A DNA stretch of 64,000 nt from Bifidobacterium mizhiense (GCF_020884755.1 NZ_BPWE01000003.1:124001-188000), one strand, 5' to 3'; counted from the first letter of the stretch, positions 1 through 11,709 are shown. Numbers and translations are program-made. The notes: generated by a model from the sequence alone, not told the origin.

Positions 1-2
1 CC

Positions 3-2600
3 GTCACCGCCGCCGCCTCCAACAGCCAGGCTCTCATAGTGGACGCGGACGGGCAGACCTGGACCTGGGACACGAGCAACACCAGAAAAGCCAAGCCTGT
101 ACACATCAAACAAGACACCGAAATGCGCACCGTCCAAGTCCAAGCCTTTAGTAAAGGATTCCTGCTCTTGGATTCAAAGGGACAGCCCTGGTACCTGGCC
201 GATAGCGAGGCAAGCGTGACCCCAGTCGGCTTGCCGGACGGCGCCAAGGCCAGCCGGATCGCCGCTAACGAGGATCAGGCCATCATCGTCGGCAAGGACG
301 GCCGCGTCTGGGCGTGGCAGCCGGGCAGCAAGCCCACCCGCGTGGACGACGGAAGCCAGCAGTACGAGCAGGCCGCAAGCGCCGGCGGCAGGATCACCGC
401 CATCAGCAGGCAGGGCGGCATGCTCGCGTGGAGCCTGGACGGGCAGGGCCAGCCCGGCAAGCCAGCCAGAATCTACACCACGCAGGCGCCCATCCTGGAA
501 TCGGCCAGCCTGGACGGCCACGCATTGACGCTCACCAGGAGCAACGATGCCTGGCGGGCGGACATGCCCGTCCGCAAGCCGGGACAGGCCGCTATCCTTA
601 TCACTGGCAGGCAGGACGGGCAGCCTTTCGCCAGGAGCCTTGCGTACACGGTCGACCAGCCGCCGGCACGAGCTGCGGAACCAGGATCCGCGTTCACGGT
701 CCGCTTCGACACGGGAGGCGGAAGCCCGAAACCAGCAGACCAGACTGTCCCCGCCCCATACGGGAGGGCGAAACGCCCCTCCCCCGACCCTGTACGGGAA
801 GGCTTCCTGTTCGACGGCTGGTTCACCGGCGAGGTCGCCTACGATTTCAGCAGGCCCGTCGACAAGGACCTGACCCTGGCCGCCCACTGGACGCCGGCAA
901 GCCGGAACAGCAGGTGGAGCATCAGCCCTGATAAGGGCAGCCAGCTGGGCAGGGAACCCGCCACCATCACCCCGCCCGACAACGCCAGCCGGGGCATCAG
1001 ATTCAGCCAGATCAGCGGATCAACATACGACGGTAGTACTTCCTCTGGTTTTTCCTTGGCGGTGGGCAGCGACGGGAACGCCTACGCCTGGGGAGACAAC
1101 ACCTATGGCCAGCTCGGCAACGGGACAACAAGCTACAGCGGCCAGTCTACGCCGGTCATGGTGAGGAAGCCCGACCGCAGCACGTACCCGGACCTGCCAG
1201 CGGACTTCACCTACCTGCAGGTCAGCGCCGGAGCCTCTCATTCCCTGGCCCTGGGCAGCGACGGGAACGCCTACGCCTGGGGATACAACGACTCTGGCCG
1301 GCTCGGCGACGGGACGAGCACCGAGCGGCATGCGCCGGTCAGGGTGAAGACGCCCGACCGGAAGACGTACCCGGACCTGCCAGCGGACTTCACCTACCTG
1401 CAGGTCAGCGCCGGATACAATTATTCCCTGGCCGTGGGCAGCGACGGGAACGCCTACGCCTGGGGATACAACGGCAATGGCCGGCTCGGCGACGGGACGA
1501 GCACCGAGCGGCATGCGCCGGTCAGGGTGAAGACGCCCGACCGGAAGACGTACCCGGACCTGCCAGAGGATTTCACCTACCTGCAGGTCAGCGCAGGAGC
1601 CTCTCATTCCCTGGCCCTGGGCAGCGACGGCAACGTTTACGCCTGGGGATCCAACGGCAATGGCCAGCTCGGCGACGGGACAACCGTCAGCTACCGGGCT
1701 GCGCCGGTCAGGGTGAAGATGCCCGACCGGAAGACGTACCCGGACCTGCCAGCGGACTTCACCTACGTGCAGGTCAGCGCCGGAGGCAATTATTCGCTGG
1801 CCGTGGGCAGCGACGGGAACCCCTACGCATGGGGATGGAATATCGTTGGCGAGCTCGGCGACGGGACAACCATCGACCGGAATGCGCCGGTCAGGGTGAA
1901 GACGCCCGACCGCAACACTTACGTGCAGGTCAGCGCCGGATACGATCATTCGCTGGCCGTGGAAAGCAACGGATACGTATATGCCTGGGGATGCAACTTG
2001 TATGGCCAGCTCGGCAACAACGACAGCAGCCGCCCCAATGTGAATCGGGTTCCTGTGCGCGTGCGTGACCCCGCCAAACCTACTGATACGGGCAAAGGAC
2101 TGAAGGCCACACAGGTCAGCGGCGGATACCATCATTCGCTGGCCGTGGGCAGCGACGGGAACGCCTACGCATGGGGAAACAACCAGTATGGCCAGCTCGG
2201 CAACAACAGCATCCCCACAGGGGCAAGTAACACCAGAGCCAGGAGTCTTGTTCCTGTGCCGGTGTCGTTCAACCTGCAGCTGGTGATCACCGGCGTCAGA
2301 TTCGACCAGACCGCTGTATCAGGCCTGACGCGCGGTGATGGCAGCAGCGTGACCGTGACAACGCCCGCACACCAGCCGGGCACGGTCACGGTCAGCGTGG
2401 ACTACACGCTGGGCGGCGCACCCCAAACGCCGGACACCTCCCTCCGATACACGTACCTGCCTGCAGGCGTGCTCCCCCAGGCAGGCGGGGAAGGCATCCT
2501 GCTCGCCCTGGCCACGGGCATGACCGGCATGGGCGGGGTCCTGGCATCCCGCCGCCACCGGAAGGAAACACGCCGACTGGTTCACGCTTCGCACGAGTAA
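3..2600 (+). CDS. RCC1-repeat, InlB-repeat cell-wall-anchored surface protein (5' partial)
   Basis: The reading frame is open to the left edge (GTG at 39 is not needed as a start), so the N-terminus and any signal peptide lie outside the window. Residues of the first ~220 codons are degenerate RCC1-like blades (QTWTW, GRVWAW). An InlB B-repeat/Flg_new module follows at about 693-890 (FDTGGG ... GFLFDGWF). A series of RCC1 repeats covers about 1048-2210 (SLAVGSDGNAYAWG, YGQLGNG). The C-terminus has an LPQAG sortase-like motif at about 2457-2471, then a hydrophobic stretch and an RRHRKETRR tail. This is consistent with covalent anchoring to peptidoglycan and a beta-propeller displayed outside the cell, probably binding a host or glycan ligand; the ligand is unknown. 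LPQAG departs from canonical LPxTG (Ala for Thr), so sortase use is inferred. It stands alone, with no co-directional gene before a 328-base gap. Confidence 0.85.
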   Translation, partial: VTAAASNSQALIVDADGQTWTWDTSNTRKAKPVHIKQDTEMRTVQVQAFSKGFLLLDSKGQPWYLADSEASVTPVGLPDGAKASRIAANEDQAIIVGKDGRVWAWQPGSKPTRVDDGSQQYEQAASAGGRITAISRQGGMLAWSLDGQGQPGKPARIYTTQAPILESASLDGHALTLTRSNDAWRADMPVRKPGQAAILITGRQDGQPFARSLAYTVDQPPARAAEPGSAFTVRFDTGGGSPKPADQTVPAPYGRAKRPSPDPVREGFLFDGWFTGEVAYDFSRPVDKDLTLAAHWTPASRNSRWSISPDKGSQLGREPATITPPDNASRGIRFSQISGSTYDGSTSSGFSLAVGSDGNAYAWGDNTYGQLGNGTTSYSGQSTPVMVRKPDRSTYPDLPADFTYLQVSAGASHSLALGSDGNAYAWGYNDSGRLGDGTSTERHAPVRVKTPDRKTYPDLPADFTYLQVSAGYNYSLAVGSDGNAYAWGYNGNGRLGDGTSTERHAPVRVKTPDRKTYPDLPEDFTYLQVSAGASHSLALGSDGNVYAWGSNGNGQLGDGTTVSYRAAPVRVKMPDRKTYPDLPADFTYVQVSAGGNYSLAVGSDGNPYAWGWNIVGELGDGTTIDRNAPVRVKTPDRNTYVQVSAGYDHSLAVESNGYVYAWGCNLYGQLGNNDSSRPNVNRVPVRVRDPAKPTDTGKGLKATQVSGGYHHSLAVGSDGNAYAWGNNQYGQLGNNSIPTGASNTRARSLVPVPVSFNLQLVITGVRFDQTAVSGLTRGDGSSVTVTTPAHQPGTVTVSVDYTLGGAPQTPDTSLRYTYLPAGVLPQAGGEGILLALATGMTGMGGVLASRRHRKETRRLVHASHE
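1048..2210 (+). repeat. Tandem RCC1-coding repeats, period about 183-186 bp
   Basis: The codons for GKxxYPDLPADFTYLQVSAG recur at steps of 183 then 186 bases (for example gaagacgtac at 1361, 1544 and 1730), giving units of 61-62 residues. The two units covering about 1250-1600 are nearly identical at the DNA level, including the spacer with STERHAPVRVKTPDRK, which indicates recent duplication. Outer units have diverged and some lack the long spacer. The array codes for one protein and is not intergenic DNA. Confidence 0.85.
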
Positions 2601-2928
2601 GAGCGGCCGGGCGGCGTATCAATCCCCCCGCCCCCGGCCCTACATAGGGGGAGCAGGGAGGAAACGTGTCAATCAAGGCTCAACCCCAAGAGAGCCCGAC
2701 ACTTTCCTCCCGCGCCCCCACCACACTCCGTCCAGCCTGCAAAGTCTGGACCGCACATCAGGAGAGGGGCAACCGCCATGGCGGGATGTGGGCATGCAAC
2801 CACCCCGCCCTGGCGGCCATCCCCGCCTGATTCCAACCAGAGCAAACACCTGTTATATGGCCAAACCGGCCATGTAGAATTGAACAAGACGACCATCCCG
2901 CCACAGACGGGAAGACAAGGAGGAGCAG
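2601..2928. other. Intergenic region without a recognisable gene
   Basis: This 328-base gap separates the surface-protein gene from the BI-1 gene. I see no convincing coding frame; short frames on either strand have no ribosome binding site or family resemblance. The right-hand end carries the presumed promoter and a palindrome for the BI-1 gene. A C-rich and G-rich stretch just after the stop (about 2622-2652) could form a weak hairpin (ccccccg/ggggg) but has no T run. Confidence 0.5.
2855..2880 (+). promoter_or_regulatory. Inverted repeat overlapping a candidate -10 box upstream of the BI-1 gene
   Basis: ATGGCC (2857-2862) and GGCCAT (2868-2873) form a perfect 6-bp inverted repeat around AAACC, extending to 8 of 9 bp (tATATGGCC/GGCCATGTa). 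It abuts TAGAAT (2875-2880), a plausible -10 box 48 bases before the start codon. The -35 box is poor, so the element may be an operator or an activator site. No regulator is assigned. Confidence 0.35.
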
Positions 2929-3732
2929 ATGGCTTTCAACGGGAATCCGCGGCCGCAGGCCCCATACGGTCAGTACACACAGCAGCCGATGCCGACCATG
3001 CAGGGCGGTGAGCCCTACGGCATGGGCGCGCCCATCGACACCAACGCAGCATACAGCTTTGAAAAGGCGGAGCGGGTCTCCATGTCCCGCGCCTATGCGG
3101 AGATGGCGGTCGGCCTGCTGGTCACCGCCCTGACGGCCTACCTGACCGCCCGCACCGGACTGCTCCTGGCCTTCATGCAGGCCACGGGCACCCTGGGGTG
3201 GATCGGCATGGCCGTGGTCCAGGTGGCCTTCGCCATGATTCTGAGCTTCCGGGTTATGCGCATGCGCACCTCCACCGCCCGGGTCATGTTCTACCTCTAT
3301 GCGGCCCTGATGGGCTTCACCCTGAGCACCATCTTCATGACCTATTCCCTGCCCTCCATCATGCTGACCCTGGTGATCACCGCAGGCTTCTTCTTCGTCC
3401 TCAGCATGCTGGCGCTGACCACACGGCGCAACATGCTGGGCATGGGATCCATCTTCATGGCCGGCCTACTCATGCTGATCCTGGTCGAGGTGGTCATGCT
3501 CTTCCTGGCCCCCTCCAACACGGCCCTGCGCGTGGTCTCGGCCATCGGCATCATCATCTTCGCCGGCCTGACCATGTATGACGCCCAGCAGACCAGGGTC
3601 ATCTTCGCCACCTACCGCAGCCAGGGACCGGAGGCCATCAAGCGGGTCTCCATCCTCTGCGCCCTCAACCTCTACCTGGACTTCGTCAACCTCTTCCTCT
3701 ACATCCTGGATCTGGTCGGCGATCGCAACTGA
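2929..3732 (+). CDS. Bax inhibitor-1/YccA family membrane protein
   Basis: A 267-residue protein with a Pro/Gln/Gly-rich cytoplasmic N-terminus of about 40 residues followed by seven hydrophobic segments, the layout of BI-1/YccA (UPF0005) proteins. The C-terminal segment with GLTMYDAQQTRVIF and an acidic/basic pair before the last helix (LYLDFVNLFLYIL) is typical. Members form pH-sensitive calcium-leak channels (BsYetJ) or modulate FtsH (YccA); which applies here cannot be read from sequence. AGGAGG lies about 7 bases before ATG, supporting this start. It is monocistronic, followed by a terminator shared with the convergent aconitase gene. Confidence 0.9.
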   Translation: MAFNGNPRPQAPYGQYTQQPMPTMQGGEPYGMGAPIDTNAAYSFEKAERVSMSRAYAEMAVGLLVTALTAYLTARTGLLLAFMQATGTLGWIGMAVVQVAFAMILSFRVMRMRTSTARVMFYLYAALMGFTLSTIFMTYSLPSIMLTLVITAGFFFVLSMLALTTRRNMLGMGSIFMAGLLMLILVEVVMLFLAPSNTALRVVSAIGIIIFAGLTMYDAQQTRVIFATYRSQGPEAIKRVSILCALNLYLDFVNLFLYILDLVGDRN

Positions 3733-3741
3733 CAAAAAGAA

Positions 3742-3777
3742 CATCCCCGCCCCTGGCATTGGTGGCGGGGATTTTTG
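3742..3777. terminator. Bidirectional rho-independent terminator
   Basis: ATCCCCGCC (3743-3751) pairs perfectly with GGCGGGGAT (3764-3772), followed by a T run on the plus strand. AAAAAG precedes the stem, giving a T run on the minus strand too. It lies between the convergent BI-1 and aconitase genes and can serve both. Confidence 0.85.
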
Positions 3778-3782
3778 TATCT

Positions 3783-6515
<2,733 letters not shown>

Positions 6516-6625
6516 GCACCACCCCTTCCTTGGACGCTCGGGCCCTGCCCTGGCGCCCATGTGGACCGGCGGCGGGAGGACCCCAGGCCGTCAGTGACGC
6601 TTATCTGTGCTTGTGAGGTTCATTC

Positions 6626-9094
6626 TTAGCGCCCATGTGTTACCTGACGGATGTAACGTGCGCATGCCGGATAGCCCAGGACGGCCAGGACCATGAGCAG
6701 GGCTCCCACCAGGGCGAAGGCCACGGTGGCGGCCAGGGCCGGACCGGTGGGCAGGCTGATGGCGAAGAACCGTGCCACCACGGGGATCAGGGCCCCGATC
6801 ACCCCGGCTGCGGCGAAGAAGAGGACCAGCAGCCCCCTCCAGGAGCGCAGGGGCCGGGCCACCTGGGTCAGGACCAGCACGCCCATGCAGAAGAGGACGA
6901 TGGCGCAGACCGAACGCCAACGCCCCAGGTCGCCGGGCCGGGCCAGGTCCAGTCCCAGCAGGCCGGGCAGGCTCCAGGCCGCCGCCAGCACAATCAAGGC
7001 CGTGGCGATGCCCGAGGGCAGGGCGAAGGCGACCACCCGCTTGAGGAAGCCGGGCCGGTAGCGCCTGGTGTTGGGGGCCAGGGCCAGGAAGAAGGCCGGC
7101 GTGCCGATGGTCAGGGCGCCGATGTAGGTGATGTGCCGGGGCAGGTAGGGGAAGGGGATGCCGGTCAGGACCACGCCCAGGGAGATCAGGGCCGAGTAGA
7201 CGGTCTTGACCAGGAAAAGGCCGGCCACACGCTCCATGTTGGCCATGACCTGCCGGCCCCGGGCCACCACGTCGGGCAGGTGGGAGAAGCGCGAATCCAC
7301 CAGGACCAGCTGGGCCACGGCCTTGGTGGCGGCCGCCGCATTGCCCATGGCGATGCCCAGGTCAGCCTCTTTCAGGGCCAGGGAGTCGTTGACCCCGTCG
7401 CCGGTCATGGCCACCGTGTGGCCCTTCAGGTGCAGGGCCTGGACGATGGCCTTCTTCTGGTCGGGCAGGACCCGGCCCAGCACGTCCACATCCTCCAGGA
7501 CATCGGCCAGGGCTGCGGTGTCCTCGGGCAGCTGGCGGGCATCCATGGCCCTGGGTGCCCGGTCGCCGGTCAGGCCCACCTTGTTGGCGATGGCCGCCAC
7601 CGTGGCCGGGTTGTCGCCCGAGATGACCCGGCAGCGCACGCCCTGCTGGCGGAACCAGGCCAGGGTCTCGGCGGCGTCGTCGCGGATGTGCTCCGAGCAG
7701 GTGATCAGGGCCAGGGGCTTCAGGTTCCCGGGCAGGTCGGGGCTGCTGGTGAAGTAGTCAGGCTGGTCGGTGCCCGGGTACCCGTCGGGGGCGGCCAGCA
7801 TCAGCACCCGGTAGCCGCGGTCGGCCAGGTCGGCCACCTGCCGGTCCACCTGGGGCCAGCTGCCCGCCTGGGATGCCAGGAGCACCTCCGGGGCGCCGAA
7901 GTACCAGATTCTGCTGGACTGGTCGGCCACGGCGCTCCACTTGCGGGCCGAAGAAAAGGGCAGGCGGCTGACTGCCCTGCCCGGGCGCAGATCGTCCATC
8001 CCCTTGAGGATGGCCCGGCCGGTGGCGTTGGGGCTCTCCTCCGCGCAGACGTCCACCAGGGCCTGCCGCAGCTGCTGGGCCGGCAGGTCCTCGGCCAGCG
8101 GGTGCAGGTCATCGTAGACAATGCCCCCGTCGGTGATGGTGCCGGTCTTGTCCAGATTCAGGGCATCCACCCGGGCCAGGGTCTCCACGGACTCCATCTG
8201 TTGGACCAGGGTCTGGTGGCGGGCCAGGCGGATGGCGGCCAGGGCGAAGTTCAGGGAGGTCAGCAGGACCAGCCCCTCGGGGATCATGCCCACGACCCCG
8301 GCCACGGCGGACACCACGGCCTGCCGCCAGGCTCCGGTGGCCAGGGCCGTCTGGAAGCCGCCCACGGTCCGCATCTGGGTGAAGATGAGCAGCAGGCAGA
8401 GGGGAATGACCACTATGGTCATGACCTTGAGGATGGTGTTGATGCCCTCGTTCAGGTCGGAGTGGACCTTCTTGTAGACCTTGGCCTTGGCCATCAGCGT
8501 GGCGGCGTAGGAGTCGGCGCCCACGGCGGTCACCTGGGCCAGGGCCATGCCCGAGACGGCCGTGGAGCCCGAGTAGACCTGGTCCCCCGGCTTGTGCTTG
8601 ACCGTGCGCGATTCGCCGGTCAGCATGGACTCGTCCAGCTCCAGGCCGTAGGTGTCGATGATCTGCGCGTCGGCGGGCACCTGGTCCCCGGAGCGGATCC
8701 AGAGCAGATCCCCCTTGACGATGGCATCGTGGGGCACGGTCAGGTTGCGCCCATCCCTGCGCACCGTATAGTCGGAGGCCACCAGGATGGACAGCCCGTC
8801 CAGGGTGTGCTTGGCCTTGAGCTCGGTGGCCACGCCGATGCCGGTGTTGATGATGATGATCAGGCCGAAGACCGCGTCTTTCCACTGGCCGGTCAGCAGG
8901 ACCACCACCATGGCGGTCAGGATGATCCCGTTGAAGAGGGTGAAGACGTTGTCCCGGATGATCTGGCCCAGGCTGCGGGAGGTTTGGTCCTGGGAGACGT
9001 TGACCAGGCCCTGGGCCTTCAGCCGCTCCACCTCCTGGGAGCTCAGCCCCGGCCGGTCGGTGTCCGGAAAGCCTGTGTCCGCTGCTGTGCTCAT
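6626..9094 (-). CDS. P-type cation-transporting ATPase, CtpE-like
   Basis: An 822-residue P-type ATPase. The actuator TGES (MLTGESRTV), the phosphorylation site DKTGT (NLDKTGTITDGG) and the hinge TGDGVND motif (MTGDGVNDSLALKEADLG) are intact, with four N-terminal and about six C-terminal membrane segments. There is no heavy-metal-binding N-terminal domain and no CPx motif, so it is not a copper or zinc P1B pump. The N-terminus (GLSSQEVERLKAQG ... RDNVFTLFN) and short length resemble actinobacterial CtpE, implicated in calcium transport in mycobacteria; the ion here is inferred. A GAGGGG ribosome site precedes the ATG. The next gene upstream ends only 14 bases away, so co-transcription is likely. 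Confidence 0.9.
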   Translation of the reverse strand: MSTAADTGFPDTDRPGLSSQEVERLKAQGLVNVSQDQTSRSLGQIIRDNVFTLFNGIILTAMVVVLLTGQWKDAVFGLIIIINTGIGVATELKAKHTLDGLSILVASDYTVRRDGRNLTVPHDAIVKGDLLWIRSGDQVPADAQIIDTYGLELDESMLTGESRTVKHKPGDQVYSGSTAVSGMALAQVTAVGADSYAATLMAKAKVYKKVHSDLNEGINTILKVMTIVVIPLCLLLIFTQMRTVGGFQTALATGAWRQAVVSAVAGVVGMIPEGLVLLTSLNFALAAIRLARHQTLVQQMESVETLARVDALNLDKTGTITDGGIVYDDLHPLAEDLPAQQLRQALVDVCAEESPNATGRAILKGMDDLRPGRAVSRLPFSSARKWSAVADQSSRIWYFGAPEVLLASQAGSWPQVDRQVADLADRGYRVLMLAAPDGYPGTDQPDYFTSSPDLPGNLKPLALITCSEHIRDDAAETLAWFRQQGVRCRVISGDNPATVAAIANKVGLTGDRAPRAMDARQLPEDTAALADVLEDVDVLGRVLPDQKKAIVQALHLKGHTVAMTGDGVNDSLALKEADLGIAMGNAAAATKAVAQLVLVDSRFSHLPDVVARGRQVMANMERVAGLFLVKTVYSALISLGVVLTGIPFPYLPRHITYIGALTIGTPAFFLALAPNTRRYRPGFLKRVVAFALPSGIATALIVLAAAWSLPGLLGLDLARPGDLGRWRSVCAIVLFCMGVLVLTQVARPLRSWRGLLVLFFAAAGVIGALIPVVARFFAISLPTGPALAATVAFALVGALLMVLAVLGYPACARYIRQVTHGR

Positions 9095-9108
9095 CCTTGG
9101 CCCCCCTC

Positions 9109-9723
9109 TCAGTCGGCGCTCAGGCGCACGGCCATGATCCTTGCATGCGGTCCGTCGTCCACAATGGTCTGCAGAGCGTCAGCCAGCAAGGGCGCGTGTG
9201 GATGCCCGGCAGGATCCACCGGGTGAACCGTAGCCGCATAGTAGAGCCTACCTGGGTCAGGGGTCCAAGCCTTGGCGCTTTGAGCGAACTCTACCACAGG
9301 AATGCCCGCCTTCCGGGCTGCCTTCAGGGCCGGGGTCCAGTCGCCGGCTCCGGGTTGACGAATCAGAATCAGACTGACCCCGCGGTTGATGGCATCCTGC
9401 ACCCCATCCTGCTGATCGCTGGTGGACTGCGCCGAGGAGAAATAACCCTTCATGCGCTCCGCCTTCAAGGATGCCAGGATGCGGCTGTCAAGACCGGTAT
9501 CCGGGTCCTTGCCACCCTTCTGCGGGCATCCAATCAAAGCCACGAGCGTGTCGGAGCGATCCACGCCGTCGTGGGGCACGGTGCCCTCGTGCCAGGAGTC
9601 GCCCACGGCCCTGTCCTTGGGGGCGCATCCGGTCAGCGTGGGCAGGCCTGCCAGCAGGGCGACCGCCAGCAGTAGACCCGCCAGCCGCCTGACCACTGCC
9701 ACGATCCGCCCGGCGCGGCTCAT
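9109..9723 (-). CDS. Small lipoprotein with periplasmic-binding-protein-like fold
   Basis: A 204-residue protein with an N-terminal signal peptide (VVRRLAGLLLAVALLAG) ending in a lipobox LTGC, so it is expected to be a membrane-anchored lipoprotein. The mature part (DTLVALIGCPQ ... DAINRGVSLILIRQPG ... AARKAGIPVVEFAQ) resembles the N-terminal lobe of type I sugar-binding proteins of the LacI/RbsB kind, but a full binding protein has about 300 residues and two lobes. It may be a shortened derivative or a different alpha/beta fold. Its stop lies 14 bases from the ATPase start and its start abuts the RNA methyltransferase stop, so it sits inside an operon. Function unknown. Confidence 0.75.
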   Translation of the reverse strand: MSRAGRIVAVVRRLAGLLLAVALLAGLPTLTGCAPKDRAVGDSWHEGTVPHDGVDRSDTLVALIGCPQKGGKDPDTGLDSRILASLKAERMKGYFSSAQSTSDQQDGVQDAINRGVSLILIRQPGAGDWTPALKAARKAGIPVVEFAQSAKAWTPDPGRLYYAATVHPVDPAGHPHAPLLADALQTIVDDGPHARIMAVRLSAD

Positions 9724-9724
9724 G

Positions 9725-11020
9725 TCAGTGCTGCCTTCCCGCCGTGCGGGTGAAGACTGCCACGGTCTCCACGTGGTGGGTCATCGGGTAGATGTCAAAG
9801 GCCTCAAGGTGCTTGGGGCTGTAGCCCAGGGAGATCAGGGTGGCCGTATCCCTGGCCAGGCTGGTCGGGTCGCAGGCCACATAGATGATGGTCCCCGCCC
9901 CGCTGGCGGCCAGCAGCCGGCAGACTTGAGCCTTGGCGCCGGCCCTGGGCGGATCCAGCAGGATCAGGTCGGGATGGCCCAGCCCCTTGGGCGCACCGCC
10001 AGCCAGGACCTTGGCCACGTCCCCTCGCCGCAGGGCCACCCGGTCCAGTCCGGCCTGCTTCACGTTGTGTTTCGCGCTGGCAATGGCTCCAACGGATCCC
10101 TCCACAGCCAGGAGCCGGGCACGTCCGTCAGCCAGGGCAGCCAGGGGCAGGGTGAAGAGCCCTGATCCGCAGTAAAGATCCCAGATGACCGGTTCGGCAA
10201 CCCCGTCCAGGGCCTGCCTGGCCTGGTCCAGAACCGCCTTGGTCAGCACGACCGGTGCCTGACGGTGGACCTGCCAGAATCCGTCGGCCCGAACCTGGTA
10301 TTCAGGTCCTGCTCCGGCCTCCAACCGCTCCGTCAGCAGGCGGCTCCCCTGGCTCAGGCGGCCATCCACCAGCAGCGCGAAGTTGTCGCCGACCGGTCCC
10401 CCGTCGCGCGGCTGGGGCACAGCCAGGCGTATGCGGGCACCAGCAGGCAGGCCGCCCTCCCAGATGCCCAGTTCATCAGCCAGGTCCAGCAACTCCTGGG
10501 TGGCCAAGGGCATGGTCTGAATCGGCAGACGGTCATGCGAACCCCGACGGCGCATGGAGGGGCGTCCTTGGTCGTCAGCCACCAGCTCGATTCTGGTCCT
10601 CCAGTGCAGGCCACCCAGCTCCTCATCGCCCGGAACCCGAGCCACCGGCACTTGGACATCCACCCCGCCCAAGCGGGACATCTGCTGACCAATCAGATCA
10701 GCCTTCCAGGCCAGCTGACCGGGCAGACTGACGTGAATCAGATCGGCGCCACCCAGGCCACCTCCCCAGGCCAAGGGTCCAGCCAGGGGCCAGACGGGTT
10801 CGCGTCGGTCGGGGCTGGCTTCCAACACCTGGGTGACCTCGCCCGTGGCGAATCTGCCGGCCCGGCCATGAGGCTCGTCCAGGAGGACCTCCACCAGCTC
10901 CCCGGGCAGGGCGAAGCGGACGAAGACCACCCGACCGTCCTCCAGGTGGCTCACGCAACGGCCCTGGTCGGCATAGCGTTCGATGCGCAGACGAACCCTG
11001 GTCTCAGTCATGATCGGCAT
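9725..11020 (-). CDS. Class I SAM-dependent RNA (uracil-5-)methyltransferase, TrmA/RlmD family
   Basis: A 431-residue protein with an N-terminal TRAM domain (VRLRIERYADQGRCVSH) and a C-terminal Rossmann methyltransferase. The SAM-binding region is WDLYCGSGLFTLPLA, with LLDPPRAGAK and the family signature YVACDPTSLARD containing the catalytic cysteine that attacks uracil C6. Members make m5U in tRNA (T54) or 23S rRNA; actinobacterial members are usually annotated only as RNA methyltransferases, and the target is not decided here. The [4Fe-4S] cysteine set of RlmD is not obvious. AGGAGG lies 3 bases before ATG 11020 and 12 before an alternative ATG at 11011. The 5' end overlaps the DUF3159 gene, indicating translational coupling. 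Confidence 0.9.
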   Translation of the reverse strand: MPIMTETRVRLRIERYADQGRCVSHLEDGRVVFVRFALPGELVEVLLDEPHGRAGRFATGEVTQVLEASPDRREPVWPLAGPLAWGGGLGGADLIHVSLPGQLAWKADLIGQQMSRLGGVDVQVPVARVPGDEELGGLHWRTRIELVADDQGRPSMRRRGSHDRLPIQTMPLATQELLDLADELGIWEGGLPAGARIRLAVPQPRDGGPVGDNFALLVDGRLSQGSRLLTERLEAGAGPEYQVRADGFWQVHRQAPVVLTKAVLDQARQALDGVAEPVIWDLYCGSGLFTLPLAALADGRARLLAVEGSVGAIASAKHNVKQAGLDRVALRRGDVAKVLAGGAPKGLGHPDLILLDPPRAGAKAQVCRLLAASGAGTIIYVACDPTSLARDTATLISLGYSPKHLEAFDIYPMTHHVETVAVFTRTAGRQH

Positions 11021-11705
11021 GAACCTCCTGGTCGGTCTGAGCCTGGTCGGCCTGACGACGATGGTATGGGCCGCCGATCAGCAGCCAGCTGACCCAGATG
11101 CCCAGAGCAAACAGGGGCAGGCCCAGGATCAGGCGTGCGGCGCCAAGCAACCCGACGGAACCAGTCAGGTAGAGCGGCACCTGGATCAGCAGGCGCAGCG
11201 CGAAGACGGCGATCCAGACCTGGGTGGCCTGATTATAGGCCCGTACCAGTTCTGGCTCGCCCCGCCAGGAGGCCAGCCACTGCCTCCAGCCTGAGACGAC
11301 GGGCCGGCGCAGATACTCCACCAGCAGGCCGATGCCGGGCATCCGTGCCAGCAGCGAGGCGGCGAGCACAATGATCCAGAATCCGTTGGTCAAAAATCCT
11401 GGCAGGTAATAGTTGCGGGCATCCCGGGTCAGCCATGCGGCCACCAGGCAGATGCCCACCGAAAGCAGACCGGCCAGCGCCCCCAGAAAGGACTGCTGCT
11501 GGACCAGACGAATCAGCAGCTGCACGACTGCCAGGGCCGCTGAAACCTCCACGGTCAGCCCCAGACGGCCGGTCACCAGGAAGACAACCAGGAATACCAG
11601 CCCCGGCAGCAGGGATTCGACGATCCCCCGCCATCCGCCGATGGCCTCCATGACGGAGAAATCGTCGTCGGCCAGTGCTGCCAGCCCGGAGTGCTTCTGC
11701 TTCAC
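11004..11705 (-). CDS. DUF3159 family integral membrane protein
   Basis: A 233-residue protein with about six membrane segments (SLLPGLVFLVVFLV, LAGLLSVGICLVAAWL, FWIIVLAASLLA and others). It matches the actinobacterial DUF3159 family as I know it: a short charged N-terminus, an early GWRGIVESLLPGLVF block, and a region with RNYYLPGFLTNGFW. These genes usually sit beside DUF3710 genes and an RNA methyltransferase, exactly as here, but no biochemical role is established. Four bases separate it from the DUF3710 stop and it overlaps the methyltransferase start, so the three form one transcription unit. Confidence 0.85.
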   Translation of the reverse strand: MKQKHSGLAALADDDFSVMEAIGGWRGIVESLLPGLVFLVVFLVTGRLGLTVEVSAALAVVQLLIRLVQQQSFLGALAGLLSVGICLVAAWLTRDARNYYLPGFLTNGFWIIVLAASLLARMPGIGLLVEYLRRPVVSGWRQWLASWRGEPELVRAYNQATQVWIAVFALRLLIQVPLYLTGSVGLLGAARLILGLPLFALGIWVSWLLIGGPYHRRQADQAQTDQEVHADHD

Positions 11706-11709
11706 AGCC

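Noticed and set aside
1048-2210. CRISPR-like repeat array
   Set aside because: Repeats are 183-186 bases, in frame and encode RCC1 blades; there are no unique short spacers.
6635-9226. 863-codon plus-strand frame opposite the P-type ATPase
   Set aside because: Shadow of the ATPase gene; composition (GQGQ, DQGH strings) is typical of antisense translation of G/C-biased codons.
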